Origin: Allosphingosinicella deserti
Lineage (GTDB): Bacteria > Pseudomonadota > Alphaproteobacteria > Sphingomonadales > Sphingomonadaceae
DNA: 64,000 nucleotides
Reading direction: 5' to 3'
NCBI RefSeq assembly: GCF_003012735.1
Contig: NZ_PXYI01000007.1
Span: 62,001-126,000, forward strand
Positions within the stretch are counted from its first letter, which is position 1. Each line of letters starts with the position of its first letter. The notes beneath the pieces are model-generated. The model was not told the origin of the DNA and searched no databases. It was given only the letters and a program-made list of their open reading frames with translations. The translations under genes and the position numbers were made by a program. This document shows, in pieces, positions 54,601-63,884 of the stretch.

Positions 54601-55308
54601 TCAGCGCGTGGCCGCGGTCTGGGTCGTTCCGACAGCGCATTTCTCGCGCAGCTGGTTCTTCTTGTCCCAGCATTCCGGACCGAGCGGCGGCAATGTCGGC
54701 ACGCGGATGGCGTAAGGATTGTAGACGAGGGCGGGTTCCTGCGCGGCGGCAAGGCTGTTGCGCAGCTCGCGCATGCGGGATTGTCCGAGCGCGTAGAGCT
54801 GGCCCTTGGGGGTGGCCAGCGCCTGCTTGGCGATGTCGCTCGCCACCTGGCAGAAACCGAGCTGCCCCTGAAGCGTCGAGAAATTGTTGTACGTCATCGT
54901 CGAGTAATCGTCGAACAGCTTCTGGCCCTTGGCACCATGAACACGTTTGAAATAGCCGTTCAGCGTCGTGTAGGCGCTCGCCAATTCCGGGGCGTGATGG
55001 GCAAGGATGCCGTTATAGTTGCTGACCGAGCGCAGATAGGGCGCGAACTGGCATTGGAGCGCGGCGACGTTGAGCCCGGACCGCAAGTTCCACAGGAGAT
55101 GTGCGCGATATTCGGCAGGGGTCGCCCCCGGGATCGGCAGACCGACCAGGGGATCGCTCGGATCGATCGGACCCGGTTTGAAATCGGGCGGACTGAAGAA
55201 CATCTGGGCCGAGGCTGCCGTCGACAGGCTGCCCGCCACGAGGGCAGCGAGGGCGAGACCGAATTTGGCCGCGCTACCGACGACCCGGATTTTCGTGTTG
55301 ATACGCAT
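54601..55308 (-). CDS. Secreted hypothetical protein
   Basis: Exported protein of 235 residues. Signal peptide FGLALAALVAGSLSTAASAQ (about 17-36). The mature domain is mostly helical with five or fewer cysteines, containing AEYRAHLLWNLRSGLNVAAL, YTTLNGYFKRVHGAKGQKLF and TYNNFSTLQGQLGFCQVASD. A Pro-rich segment and CWDKKNQLREKC end it. I recall similar uncharacterised exported proteins in sphingomonads. Convergent with the pectin operon, 44 bases away. Confidence 0.78.
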   Translation of the reverse strand: MRINTKIRVVGSAAKFGLALAALVAGSLSTAASAQMFFSPPDFKPGPIDPSDPLVGLPIPGATPAEYRAHLLWNLRSGLNVAALQCQFAPYLRSVSNYNGILAHHAPELASAYTTLNGYFKRVHGAKGQKLFDDYSTMTYNNFSTLQGQLGFCQVASDIAKQALATPKGQLYALGQSRMRELRNSLAAAQEPALVYNPYAIRVPTLPPLGPECWDKKNQLREKCAVGTTQTAATR

Positions 55309-55657
55309 CGACCCCGAGCTCCCAACTTAAAGCATGCCGCCGCGGAATCTGGCAGTAATTTCCGCGAAAAGCATGCGACAACAAAGACCTAGAGCGGTGC
55401 GTGCGATTCTTCAATCGCCCGCGTGGCCCTGGTCGACCAATTCTAACATCGCGCCGCCGCCACTCCATCCAGCGTAGCGAGGGTCCGTCCCGCAGGCGGC
55501 ACGGTTCACCACCTAGGCGCTAATCGACTGAGGTGGAAGCGCTTTGCACTCGCAATCCGGCTCGTGAATGTCGGCCATTCGGACCCTGCTCGCGGCGTAG
55601 GCCGCCCCGGCTGAACGGAACCGAAACGCGGCGATGCGCAGCATTGGGCCGTCATGA
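55309..55657 (-). other. Intergenic region without recognised content
   Basis: About 350 bases upstream of the secreted-protein gene. Only a promoter-like AT-poor stretch and no gene or repeat could be supported. The terminator at 55658 closes the region on its far side. Confidence 0.4.
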
Positions 55658-55692
55658 GAAAAGGGCCGCCCGGTTGCCCGGACGGCCCTTTT
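55658..55692 (-). terminator. Bidirectional terminator after the small lipoprotein gene
   Basis: Hairpin GAAAAGGGCCG-CCCGG-TTG-CCCGG-A-CGGCCCTTTTC with a single bulge and T-runs on both sides. It lies 26 bases past the stop of the minus-strand lipoprotein gene. Confidence 0.88.
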
Positions 55693-55717
55693 CCGAAAGG
55701 CTGTTGCCAGCCGGCAA

Positions 55718-56041
55718 TTACATGCCGGTGGTGTTGCCCGTGCCGGTGCCGGTGTTGCCGGTCGCGTCGAGAGCGCCGGTGCCGGTGTTGCCGGTGGTGG
55801 TCTCGGTGCCGGTGGCGTTGAGATCGGTGCTGACGTTCGTGTCCAGGGTGCCGAGGTTGGCATCCGTGGCGTTGACGGCGTCGACGCCGGTCATGTCACC
55901 GGTGTTCATCAGGCCTTCGTCGGTGATGTTGCCGGCGGCGGTGTTGTTCTCGGCAGCGGTTTCACCACCGCCGCAGGCGGCGACGAGGAGGGCCGCACCG
56001 AGTACCGAACCGGTCATCACTTTCTTGAAGAGGTCACGCAT
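55718..56041 (-). CDS. Small Asn/Thr/Gly-rich lipoprotein
   Basis: Predicted lipoprotein of 107 residues. The signal VLGAALLVAACGGG has lipobox LVAAC with the lipidated Cys at about 23. The mature part is low-complexity and acidic, with Asn/Thr/Gly repeats towards the end (TGNTGTGALDATGNTGTGTG), encoded by near-repeats of a GCCGGTG unit in the DNA. It is probably surface-exposed and disordered. Function unknown. A terminator follows, so it is a single-gene unit. Confidence 0.8.
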   Translation of the reverse strand: MRDLFKKVMTGSVLGAALLVAACGGGETAAENNTAAGNITDEGLMNTGDMTGVDAVNATDANLGTLDTNVSTDLNATGTETTTGNTGTGALDATGNTGTGTGNTTGM

Positions 56042-56129
56042 TCCAGAAACTCCCTAGTTGACGATTTGGACGGGATGGCCCCTTTTTTGCCAAATCAGTT
56101 GCACACATTAAACGGAAAGAAGGTGGCTC

Positions 56130-56792
56130 TCAACCCTTCTCAGTCCCTCCCTCGAGAGAGGCCAGAAAACGCGAAAGCCGCTGCCGCAGTGCCAGATCGA
56201 AACGTTCGGGTCGGCAAGACACTCCCATTTCGCCGAGGCTGGACACCGGGAACTCGGCAATACCGCACGGCACTATGCCTGAAAAGTGGGAAAGTTCCGG
56301 CGACAGATTGACCGAAAATCCGTGCAAGGTCACCCAGCGCCGGACGCGAACGCCGATCGCGCCGACTTTCGCTTCCGTCCCATTGAGGTCCGCCCAGATG
56401 CCGATCCGCCCCGCAGCGCGGTGCGCCTCGACCCCAAGATCCGCAAGCGTGTCGATGATCCAGCCCTCGAGCGCGTGGACATAGCAGCGCACGTCCCGCC
56501 CGCGGCGATCGAGATCGAGCATGACGTAGCCGACCCGTTGCCCGGGCCCATGATAGGTGTAGCGGCCGCCGCGTCCGGCTTCGTGGACGGGGAAGCCCAT
56601 CGGATTGAACAGTTCGGCCGGATCGGCGCTGGTGCCCGCCGTGAACAGAGGCGGGTGTTCGAGCAGCCAGATCATCTCCTTCGCCTCGCCGCGGCGGATC
56701 GCGGAGGCGCGCTCTTCCATCTCGGCCAGCGCTTCGGAATAGGGGGTGAGGCCAGGGCTAACCCGCCACTCGATGTCTTCATGCGCGATCAT
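56130..56792 (-). CDS. lipB: Octanoyl-[acyl-carrier-protein]:protein transferase
   Basis: Lipoate biosynthesis enzyme of 220 residues moving octanoyl groups from ACP to the lipoyl domains of 2-oxoacid dehydrogenases and the glycine cleavage H protein. Family residues: K142 in [13 protein letters not shown], nucleophile C176 in SGIVPCGI, and the substrate blocks [11 protein letters not shown] and [20 protein letters not shown]. Normal length. It is divergent from a membrane protein gene with about 95 bases between them. LipA is not in the window. Confidence 0.96.
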   Translation of the reverse strand: MIAHEDIEWRVSPGLTPYSEALAEMEERASAIRRGEAKEMIWLLEHPPLFTAGTSADPAELFNPMGFPVHEAGRGGRYTYHGPGQRVGYVMLDLDRRGRDVRCYVHALEGWIIDTLADLGVEAHRAAGRIGIWADLNGTEAKVGAIGVRVRRWVTLHGFSVNLSPELSHFSGIVPCGIAEFPVSSLGEMGVSCRPERFDLALRQRLSRFLASLEGGTEKG

Positions 56793-56886
56793 GAGCCGCC
56801 CATCGACGAGTGGCGCCCCCGCTTCAACCCTTTGCGTGCGTCCCGGCAGTCGCTATTCGTCCAGCGCAGCTTTGGAAGGGTCATCG

Positions 56887-57624
56887 ATGAAGTTCTCGTA
56901 CAGCGCAATTTGGGACGACACGGTTGCGCTGATCCGCGCTCACGGATCACTGATCGCCGCGCTGGCCGGCGTGTTCATCTTCCTGCCCTCGCTGCTGCTG
57001 GCCTACCTGCTGCCGCAGCCGGTCGCGACCGAGCCCGGGCAGTTGATCGCGCTGATGTCGGAATATCTGCGTGCGAACTGGATGTGGCTGCTGCTCGAGA
57101 ATCTGCTCAACATGATCGGAGCGATCGCGATCCTCCGCCTTGCCTTGCACGAGGGATCGTCGACGGTGGCGGGCGTTATTGGTGCCGCCTTCGCTCTGCT
57201 GCCTTTCTATTTCCTTGCCTCATTGCTGTCCTCGATCCTGATCGGCATCGGGTTCGCGCTGCTGATCGTGCCCGGCCTGTATCTTGTCGGCCGACTGACG
57301 CCCTTGGGCGCGGTGATCGTCGCCGAGGACCGGCGCAACCCGATCGATGCACTCCGTCGCAGCTTCGAGGTGACGAAGGGGCGTGGCTGGGCGATCTTCG
57401 GTCTGGTCCTGGTGGTGGCGATCGCAGGCATCATCGTCACCGTCGTGATCAACAATCTGTTCGGCGCGCTCTTCCTGATCGTCGCGGGCAAGGACCTGGG
57501 ATTGTTCCTGACCCTGGTTCTCGCCTCCGCCACCGGTGCGGCGTTCGTGGCGCTGCTCGCGACGCTTTATGCCGCCATCTACCGCAATGTCGCGGGCGGC
57601 TCGTCAGCCAAGGTCTTCCAGTAG
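56887..57624 (+). CDS. Membrane protein, GPDPase-membrane-domain-like
   Basis: Integral membrane protein of 245 residues with about six hydrophobic helices (LIAALAGVFIFLPSLLLAYL, FLASLLSSILIGIGFALLIV and others). The pattern ending GLYLVGRLTPLGAVIVAEDR then NPIDALRRSFEVTKGRGWAI is typical of the membrane domain found in glycerophosphodiesterase-like and DUF975-type proteins. Function unknown. GGAAGG precedes ATG 56887. Its 3' end overlaps the convergent GNAT gene by 21 bases, so the two transcripts are complementary there. Confidence 0.82.
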   Translation: MKFSYSAIWDDTVALIRAHGSLIAALAGVFIFLPSLLLAYLLPQPVATEPGQLIALMSEYLRANWMWLLLENLLNMIGAIAILRLALHEGSSTVAGVIGAAFALLPFYFLASLLSSILIGIGFALLIVPGLYLVGRLTPLGAVIVAEDRRNPIDALRRSFEVTKGRGWAIFGLVLVVAIAGIIVTVVINNLFGALFLIVAGKDLGLFLTLVLASATGAAFVALLATLYAAIYRNVAGGSSAKVFQ

Positions 57625-58179
57625 GGGGATTTGCGGCGCCACGTCCTTCGGCAGCACGCCGATCAGGCGTGGATCCGGGAAGCTTTCAAAGGCGCGCCGT
57701 CGGGGTTCGAAGCCGGCCTTCAGGTAAGAAGGCAGGGCGGCCGGATGATCGAGGCTGCAGGTATTGACCTTCAGCCGGGTGATTCCGGGACGCCAGGCGA
57801 GCGCAAGCAATTGCCCGAAGAGCCACTTGCCGTGACCCTTGCCGGCGAGTTCGGGGACGAGGCCCAGAAAGCGGATCAGGCAATCGCCGGGTTCGGAAAA
57901 GTCGAGCTCGATCATGCCGACCTCGATGCCGCGGTCGGTGACCGTCCAGAGCTCGTCGATGGCGGCGCGGAGCGCGGAATCGTCCATCAGCAGGCGCGAA
58001 TACCACAGCCAGCGCCCGCCGACGCGGCGGAACAGGGTGCGGTATCTCTCAGGGTCCGGCGCGCACCAGCGCTCGAGGCGCAGCGGTGAGGATGGGAGCG
58101 CGCGGACCGGCGGGCGCTTCGTCATTTCCAGATAGGTGACGACGGCACCGACATGCTCGGCGGGCAAATGGGTCAGCAT
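57604..58179 (-). CDS. GNAT family N-acetyltransferase
   Basis: Acetyltransferase of 191 residues. The acetyl-CoA loop reads LVPELAGKGHGKWLFGQLLA (Q/RxxGxG/A pattern, about 108-127). The following C-terminal strands carry LKVNTCSLDHPAALPSYLKA. The N-terminal 60 residues are a substrate-side extension. Substrate unknown. It lies 22 bases before the hemF stop in the same direction. Its 3' end runs 21 bases into the convergent membrane protein gene. Confidence 0.88.
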   Translation of the reverse strand: MLTHLPAEHVGAVVTYLEMTKRPPVRALPSSPLRLERWCAPDPERYRTLFRRVGGRWLWYSRLLMDDSALRAAIDELWTVTDRGIEVGMIELDFSEPGDCLIRFLGLVPELAGKGHGKWLFGQLLALAWRPGITRLKVNTCSLDHPAALPSYLKAGFEPRRRAFESFPDPRLIGVLPKDVAPQIPLLEDLG

Positions 58180-58201
58180 GGCCGCCGCCCCCGCATTTCG
58201 C

Positions 58202-59044
58202 TCATGCCCATGTCGCGAGCGGCGGCAGGCTCATCAGGATCGCATCGACATTGCCGCCGGTCTTGAGCCCGAACAACGTGCCGCGGTCGTAGATCAGGTT
58301 GAACTCGGCGTAGCGACCGCGCCATTCGAGCTGCCGCGCCTTGTCCGCATCGGTGAACGGAGTCTCCATCCGGCGCCGGACCAGGCGCGGGAAGATGTCC
58401 AGAAAGGCTTCGCCGACGTCGCGGGTGAACGCGAACGTGCCCTCGAACGGCCCTTCCAAATGATCGTAGAAGATCCCGCCGACGCCGCGATGAACCTGGC
58501 GATGGGGAATGTAGAAATAATCGTCCGCCCAGTTGCTGAACTTTTCGTAGAAAGTGGGGTCGTGGGCCGCGCAGGCGGCGCGGAGCCTCGCGTGAAAATC
58601 CGCCGTATCCTCTTCATAGGGAATGGGAGGATTGAGATCGGCCCCGCCGCCGAACCAGCGCCTTGTGGTGCACAGGAAGCGGGTGTTCATGTGGACCGCG
58701 GGGACGTGCGGATTGGCCATGTGGGCGACCAGGCTGATCCCCGTCGCGAAGAAGCTCGGATCCTCGGCGGCACCGTGGATCGTCTTTGCGAAATCGGGAT
58801 TGAACGTGCCGCCGACAGTGGAGACGTTGACTCCGACCTTTTCGAACACGCGGCCCTTCATCAGCCCGCGGACCCCGCCGCCGCCGGGCGCGCCCGCGTC
58901 GTCGGTACGATCCCACCGGCGATAGTCGAATCGCGCGTCGCTTCCCGCTTCGGCTTCGATCGCCTCGAATTCGGCGCAGATGCGGTCGCGCAGCGATTCG
59001 AACCATGTCCGGGCCGCCTGCTGTTCGTCGTCCAGCTCGATCAT
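58202..59044 (-). CDS. hemF: Oxygen-dependent coproporphyrinogen III oxidase
   Basis: Heme biosynthesis enzyme of 280 residues that decarboxylates two propionates of coproporphyrinogen III using oxygen. Family signatures: GVRGLMKGRVFEKVGVNVST, VHMNTRFL, RWFGGGADLNPPIPY, DYFYIPHRQVHRGVGGIFYD, and FNLIYDRGTLFGLKTGGNVD. The start ATG 59044 overlaps the trmL stop (ATGA), so the genes are coupled. The frame runs further upstream through trmL but that is an alternative reading of trmL DNA. Confidence 0.97.
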   Translation of the reverse strand: MIELDDEQQAARTWFESLRDRICAEFEAIEAEAGSDARFDYRRWDRTDDAGAPGGGGVRGLMKGRVFEKVGVNVSTVGGTFNPDFAKTIHGAAEDPSFFATGISLVAHMANPHVPAVHMNTRFLCTTRRWFGGGADLNPPIPYEEDTADFHARLRAACAAHDPTFYEKFSNWADDYFYIPHRQVHRGVGGIFYDHLEGPFEGTFAFTRDVGEAFLDIFPRLVRRRMETPFTDADKARQLEWRGRYAEFNLIYDRGTLFGLKTGGNVDAILMSLPPLATWA

Positions 59045-59490
59045 CGCGGATATCCGTTCGTCTGTCTCAGGGCTTCGGCAAGTCCGATGCCCGCAGCCAC
59101 GGCCAGATTCAAGGAGCGCGTGCCTGCCGCCTGCGGGATCCGCACCCTGAGCGCGGCGGCGGCGTGGACCTCCGGCGGCACTCCGGCGCTTTCCGACCCA
59201 AACAGCAGAATGTCGCCGGGGGCGAAGCGGGCCTGGGGAAGGGGGTCGGCGCCCGCGGTGGTGAACAGCACCAGGCGCTCCGAAAGCCCGCCAGCGAAGG
59301 CCGCCCATGACGCGTGGCGGGTCACGGCCGCCATTTCGGCATAGTCCATGCCAGCACGTTTGAGCGCGCGGTCGGAGAAGGGAAAGCCGCACGGCTCGAT
59401 GATATCGACGGGGGTGGCGAGGCATGCGGCAAGACGGAGGATGGTGCCGACATTGCCCGCCTGATCGGGTTGATGGAGGGCGATGCGCAT
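59041..59490 (-). CDS. trmL: tRNA (cytidine(34)-2'-O)-methyltransferase
   Basis: SPOUT-class methyltransferase of 149 residues modifying the wobble base of leucine tRNAs. Visible family elements: MRIALHQPDQAGNVGTILRL (N-terminal, N at the SAM-proximal loop), EPCGFPFSDRALKRAGMDY, ILLFGSESAGVP and the C-terminal knot SLNLAVAAGIGLAEAL. Single-domain length is normal. It overlaps hemF by four bases and is divergent from petA with about 210 bases between. Confidence 0.95.
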   Translation of the reverse strand: MRIALHQPDQAGNVGTILRLAACLATPVDIIEPCGFPFSDRALKRAGMDYAEMAAVTRHASWAAFAGGLSERLVLFTTAGADPLPQARFAPGDILLFGSESAGVPPEVHAAAALRVRIPQAAGTRSLNLAVAAGIGLAEALRQTNGYPR

Positions 59491-59698
59491 GGTGGGTCCT
59501 TAATATGGCACTTCGCGCATTCACAAGGCGTTCAAAATCGCTGTTGGCAAAGAGGCTTCCACCCGTCTATCAGGCCCGCCAAGTCGTCTCGGTGGGCCCG
59601 TGTGCCCGTTGCGGCGGCGCGTCTGCGAGAAGGCCTTCCGCCCGACGGGCACGGACGGTATTCCTGCATGTCCAACGTTCGAACCGCTGAAGGATAAT

Positions 59699-60277
59699 AT
59701 GGCGACGGTTGAACATAGCGATGGGATGCTGGCGACTGCTCCCGACGGTGGCGTACGCCGCCGCGATTTCATCAATATCGCCGCGGTGAGCGCCGCCGGC
59801 GTCGGCGCCGCCGCCACCCTCTACCCCCTGATCAACCAGATGAACCCGGCGGCGGATACGCTCGCTCTGGCATCGATCGAGGTCGATGTGTCGGCAATTC
59901 AGCCCGGGCAGGCGATCAAGACGATCTTCCGCAAGCAGCCTTTGTTCGTGCGGCATCTGACGCCCGCCGAGATCCAGGCGGCCAATGCGGTATCGACCGG
60001 CGAGCTGCGCGATCCGCAAACGCTGGCGGAACGCACGCAGGAGGGCAAAGCGGAGTGGCTGGTGACGATGGGCGTTTGCACCCATCTCGGATGCGTGCCG
60101 CTCGGCGCCGCCGAGGGTGAGAACAAGGGCGCGTTCGGCGGTTATTTCTGCCCGTGCCACGGTTCGCATTACGACACGGCCGGACGAATCCGCAAAGGCC
60201 CGGCTCCAAAGAATCTCGAGGTTCCGGCCTACAAGTTCGCATCCGATACCGTGATCACCGTCGGCGAGGTGGCATAA
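59699..60277 (+). CDS. petA: Ubiquinol-cytochrome c reductase iron-sulfur (Rieske) subunit
   Basis: Rieske protein of 192 residues of the bc1 complex, carrying electrons from ubiquinol to cytochrome c1. A twin-arginine segment [15 protein letters not shown] precedes the membrane anchor (about 24-45). The 2Fe-2S ligands are C127 and H129 (VCTHLGC) and C151 and H154 (FCPCHGS), with C132-C153 as the structural disulphide. AAGGATA lies before ATG 59699. It is followed one base after its stop by petB, so the three pet genes form one operon. Confidence 0.97.
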   Translation: MATVEHSDGMLATAPDGGVRRRDFINIAAVSAAGVGAAATLYPLINQMNPAADTLALASIEVDVSAIQPGQAIKTIFRKQPLFVRHLTPAEIQAANAVSTGELRDPQTLAERTQEGKAEWLVTMGVCTHLGCVPLGAAEGENKGAFGGYFCPCHGSHYDTAGRIRKGPAPKNLEVPAYKFASDTVITVGEVA

Positions 60278-60278
60278 G

Positions 60279-61583
60279 ATGAGCTTCCCATGGGCTGAGC
60301 CCTATCAACCCAAGAATGGCCTGACGCGCTGGTTCGACGAGCGCCTGCCGCTCCCGCGCCTCGTCTACGGCGCCATCGGCGGCGGTTATCCGGTGCCGCG
60401 CAACCTCAATTATTTCTGGAATTTCGGCGTTCTCGCCGGATTGGCCCTGACCGTACAGATCGTCACCGGGATCATCCTGGCGATGCATTATGTGCCCTAT
60501 GGCGACGCCGCCTTCCTGTCGGTGGAGCGCATCATGCGCGACGTTCCGCAAGGCTGGCTGCTGCGCTACGCGCACGCCAACGGCGCCAGCTTCTTCTTCA
60601 TGGTCACCTACATCCACATCTTCCGCGGCCTTTACTACGGATCGTACAAGGCGCCGCGCGAACTCGTGTGGATGCTCGGTCTCGTCATCCTGCTGCTGAT
60701 GATGGCTACGGCGTTCATGGGCTATGTGCTTCCCTGGGGGCAGATGAGCTTCTGGGGCGCCAAGGTGATCACCGGCCTGTTCGGGGCGATCCCGTTCGTC
60801 GGCGAGCCGGTGCAACAATGGCTGCTCGGCGGCTTCGCGCCCGACCAGCCGACGCTGAACCGCTTCTTCTCGCTCCATTACCTGCTGCCGTTCGTGATTG
60901 CGGGCGTTATCGTCCTGCACATCTGGGCGCTGCACATCCCGGGATCGAGCAACCCCACCGGCGTGGAAGTGAAGTCGGCGCAGGACACGATCCCGTTCCA
61001 TCCCTTCTACACCGCGAAGGACGGCTTCGGCGTCGGCGTGTTCATGCTGCTGTTCGCGCTCCTCACCTTCTACGCGCCAAACTATCTGGGCCATGCCGAC
61101 AATTACATTCCGGCCAACCCGCTCTCGACCCCGGCGCACATCGTTCCGGAATGGTATTTCTGGCCGTTCTACGCGATCCTGCGCGCTTTCACGGTGGACT
61201 TCATCCTGCCTGCGAAGCTGTGGGGCGTCATCGCGATGTTCGCGGCGATCCTGCTCCTCTTCTTCCTGCCGTGGATCGATCGCTCGCCGGTGCGCTCGGG
61301 CAATTACCGCCCGCGCTTCCGCCAGTTCTTCTGGATCCTGATTCTCGATCTTCTGGTGCTCGGCTATGTCGGCGGGCAACCTGCGGAAGAACCGTTCGTG
61401 ATGATCAGCCAGCTGGCCACGATTTACTATTTTGCCCACTTCCTGATTATCCTGCCGATCCTGTCGGCGGTCGAGCGTACCCTGCCTTTGCCCAATTCCA
61501 TCTCGGAATCGGTACTGCACGGCGAGGACAAGGAAGCGGCTCCGGCCGATCTGAGCGGGCTCCGTCCCGCGGCCGCGGAATAA
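60279..61583 (+). CDS. petB: Cytochrome b of the bc1 complex
   Basis: Membrane subunit of 434 residues holding hemes bL and bH and both quinone sites. Eight transmembrane helices are visible. Heme and quinone landmarks: [49 protein letters not shown], the Qo-site PEWY in [19 protein letters not shown], and [15 protein letters not shown] for the second histidine pair. It starts one base after petA. The C-terminus has a longer helix and tail than the mitochondrial protein, as usual in alphaproteobacteria. Confidence 0.98.
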   Translation: MSFPWAEPYQPKNGLTRWFDERLPLPRLVYGAIGGGYPVPRNLNYFWNFGVLAGLALTVQIVTGIILAMHYVPYGDAAFLSVERIMRDVPQGWLLRYAHANGASFFFMVTYIHIFRGLYYGSYKAPRELVWMLGLVILLLMMATAFMGYVLPWGQMSFWGAKVITGLFGAIPFVGEPVQQWLLGGFAPDQPTLNRFFSLHYLLPFVIAGVIVLHIWALHIPGSSNPTGVEVKSAQDTIPFHPFYTAKDGFGVGVFMLLFALLTFYAPNYLGHADNYIPANPLSTPAHIVPEWYFWPFYAILRAFTVDFILPAKLWGVIAMFAAILLLFFLPWIDRSPVRSGNYRPRFRQFFWILILDLLVLGYVGGQPAEEPFVMISQLATIYYFAHFLIILPILSAVERTLPLPNSISESVLHGEDKEAAPADLSGLRPAAAE

Positions 61584-61598
61584 GGGGAAAGACGCGTC

Positions 61599-62513
61599 AT
61601 GGTTCGTCTCATTGCCTTTCTGGTCGGCCTCGGCTTCGTTGTCGTCGCGGGCTGGTCGCTCGGCAACGGCGTGGTGGCGTACGCCACCCAGCCGCAGGAG
61701 GAGAGCGTCGAGCACCGCTTCCACCTGTCGCCGAAGCACGTCGACTTCTCGTTCAACGGCCCCTTCGGCAAATATGACCGGCAGCAGCTCCAGCGCGGCT
61801 TCCAGGTGTTCAAGGAGGTCTGCGCGTCCTGCCACTCGCTGTCGCTGGTCGCGTTCCGCAACCTCGAGGAAATCGGCTATAACGAAGCCGAGGTGAAGGC
61901 GATCTCCAATCAGTGGCAGATCGAGGTCCCCTCGGTGGATCCGAAGACCGGTGAAGCCTCCACCCGCAAGGGCACGCCGGCCGATCACTTCCCGAGCCCG
62001 TATCTGAACGAGGTCGCGGCCCGTGCAGCCAACAACAATGCGCTTCCGCCCGATCTCTCGCTGATCACCAAGGCGCGTCACGACGGACCGGCTTATGTCT
62101 ATTCGTTGCTGACCGGCTACCGCAACCCGCCGGCGGATCTTCCGGCCGACAGCCGCCCGGGTGAGGGGCTCCACTACAATCCCTATTTCGCGAACCTGAA
62201 CATCGCGATGCCGCCGCCGCTGACCGGCGACGGGCAGGTGACCTACGCCGACGGCACCAAGCCGACCCAGGATCAGGTTGCCAAGGACATCTCGGCCTTC
62301 CTCGCCTGGACGGCGGAGCCGCGGCTCGAGAACCGCCACCGTGCGGGCCTTGCCGTGGTGCTGTTCCTGCTGTTCGCGACGGTGCTTTCCTACCTTGCCT
62401 ACCAGAATGTCTGGCACACGGCGAAGCGGAAGGTCCGTCACACCGGCCCGCTGGATCCGGAGAATATGGCGAAACGCGACGCGGCCAACCGCGAAGCCGG
62501 CGTCAACCTCTAA
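61599..62513 (+). CDS. petC: Cytochrome c1 of the bc1 complex
   Basis: Heme c protein of 304 residues passing electrons to soluble cytochrome c. The N-terminal membrane signal is LIAFLVGLGFVVVAGWSLGN. The heme-binding CASCH is at residues 75-79. The probable axial Met is in ANLNIAMPPPLTGDG. A C-terminal anchor spans about 250-270 (AGLAVVLFLLFATVLSYLAY). It follows petB by 15 bases and is ended by a very strong terminator. Confidence 0.97.
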   Translation: MVRLIAFLVGLGFVVVAGWSLGNGVVAYATQPQEESVEHRFHLSPKHVDFSFNGPFGKYDRQQLQRGFQVFKEVCASCHSLSLVAFRNLEEIGYNEAEVKAISNQWQIEVPSVDPKTGEASTRKGTPADHFPSPYLNEVAARAANNNALPPDLSLITKARHDGPAYVYSLLTGYRNPPADLPADSRPGEGLHYNPYFANLNIAMPPPLTGDGQVTYADGTKPTQDQVAKDISAFLAWTAEPRLENRHRAGLAVVLFLLFATVLSYLAYQNVWHTAKRKVRHTGPLDPENMAKRDAANREAGVNL

Positions 62514-62525
62514 GCCTTCAGGAAA

Positions 62526-62564
62526 GGCCCCCCTCCCGGACCGGGAGGGGGGCCTTTTTCTTTT
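62526..62564 (+). terminator. Terminator of petABC
   Basis: Twelve-pair stem GGCCCCCCTCCC-GGACC-GGGAGGGGGGCC followed by TTTTTCTTTT, 12 bases after the petC stop. It separates the operon from apt. Confidence 0.95.
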
Positions 62565-62591
62565 GAGCGCCCTGTTAGGGACCGAGCCACG

Positions 62592-63131
62592 ATGTCTTGC
62601 GCCAACGACGATCTGAAAGCACTGATCAGGACGATCCCGGATTTTCCCAAGCCCGGCATCCAGTTCCGCGACGTCACCACCCTGCTGCTCGATGCCACGG
62701 GCTTCGCGGCGGCGATCGACCGGCTGGCTGAAAGTCTGCCGGTAAAGCCGGACCTCGTCGCCGGGATCGAGGCGCGCGGCTTCGTCGTCGGTGCCGCGCT
62801 CGCCCAGCGGCTCGGCACCGGCCTGCTGCTGGTGCGCAAGCACGGCAAGCTCCCAGGCGAGACGATCGCTGAGGAATATGCTCTCGAATATGGCACCGAC
62901 CGGCTGGCTATCCATGTCGATGCCTGCGCGCCGGGCGCCGACATCCTGATCGCCGACGATCTGATCGCCACCGGCGGCACGGCGCTGGCGACGGTTCGCC
63001 TGCTCCGGCGCACCGGCGCAAGGGTCACCGGCGCTGCCTTCCTTGTCGATCTTCCCGATCTCGGCGGTGCTGATCGGTTGCGCGCCGAGGAACTGCGCGT
63101 ACACAGCCTGATGGCGTTCGAAGGCGACTGA
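62592..63131 (+). CDS. apt: Adenine phosphoribosyltransferase
   Basis: Purine salvage enzyme of 179 residues converting adenine and PRPP to AMP. Signatures: the start region LIRTIPDFPKPGIQFRDVTT, AGIEARGFVVGAALAQRLG, the flexible loop RKHGKLPGETIAEEYALEYG and the PRPP motif ILIADDLIATGGTALAT. Normal length for the family. It follows the pet terminator, so it has its own promoter within a short gap. Confidence 0.97.
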   Translation: MSCANDDLKALIRTIPDFPKPGIQFRDVTTLLLDATGFAAAIDRLAESLPVKPDLVAGIEARGFVVGAALAQRLGTGLLLVRKHGKLPGETIAEEYALEYGTDRLAIHVDACAPGADILIADDLIATGGTALATVRLLRRTGARVTGAAFLVDLPDLGGADRLRAEELRVHSLMAFEGD

Positions 63132-63257
63132 AGCGGTTGTTCCGCCTGAGGAACTTGCAGGAAGTCTTCTCGTTTTCAGCGGGTTACGGTTAAGCCGCCG
63201 TTCAAGCCCCAGGGCCGACGTTCGCGGTATTCACTTTATCCGTTCGGGAGAGCCGCA

Positions 63258-63884
63258 ATGTCCTGGTCCCGTCTTCGTATTCCCCTTCTCGCACTTGCCG
63301 GTGCCATGGGCCTGTCCGCCTGCAGTACCGACGAATATGGCTATGGCGGGCTCTCGCTCGGCTATGGCGCCGCTTATGACGATTACGGCTATGGCTATGG
63401 CGGGGGCTACGGCGACCCCTGGTATGGCTGGTACGACAATTATTATTATCCGGGCACCGGCTATTACATCTACGATCGCCGGGGCGGACGGCACCAATGG
63501 AGCGACAATCACCGCCGCTACTGGGAAGGCCGGCGCGGCCGTTGGGGCGGACGTGACTGGAACGACAATCGCTGGTCGCGTTGGGACGGATATCGCCGCC
63601 CTCAACGCTCGGACCGTCGCGAATGGCGCGAGGATCGGCGCGAATGGCGTGAGGATCGCGGAGAATTGCGGGAAAATGCCCGCAATTATCGCCAGGATCG
63701 CCGCCAGGACAGGCGTGCCTTTCGCACCGACCGCCAAGCCGATCGCGGCGCATTGCAGCGTGGCGAAGTAACTCGGCAGCAGTTCCGCCAGGAGCGACGA
63801 CAGGACAGGCAGCAATTCCGTCAGGAGCGGCGCCAGGACGGCCGCTCGTTCCGCCAGCAGAACCGGCGAGACCGGCGGGACTGA
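63258..63884 (+). CDS. Secreted Tyr/Gly-rich protein with Arg/Gln heptad-like repeats
   Basis: Exported protein of 208 residues. Lipobox-like ALAGAMGLSACSTDEYG near the N-terminus suggests a lipoprotein. The first third is Tyr/Gly-rich (DDYGYGYGGGYGDPWYGWYD). From about 115 the sequence is highly basic, with repeated units EWREDRREWREDRGELREN and later REERRQD/RQQFRQERRQD. The DNA shows corresponding direct repeats near 63610-63660 and 63780-63850. It resembles surface or envelope-associated proteins with RcnB-like tails, but no family is certain. Preceded by GGGAG before ATG 63258. Confidence 0.78.
   Translation: MSWSRLRIPLLALAGAMGLSACSTDEYGYGGLSLGYGAAYDDYGYGYGGGYGDPWYGWYDNYYYPGTGYYIYDRRGGRHQWSDNHRRYWEGRRGRWGGRDWNDNRWSRWDGYRRPQRSDRREWREDRREWREDRGELRENARNYRQDRRQDRRAFRTDRQADRGALQRGEVTRQQFRQERRQDRQQFRQERRQDGRSFRQQNRRDRRD

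Noticed and set aside
60255-63104. 949-codon open frame antisense to petBC and apt
   Set aside because: petB, petC and apt are unmistakable on the plus strand; the long antisense frame is an artefact of high GC with few stop codons.
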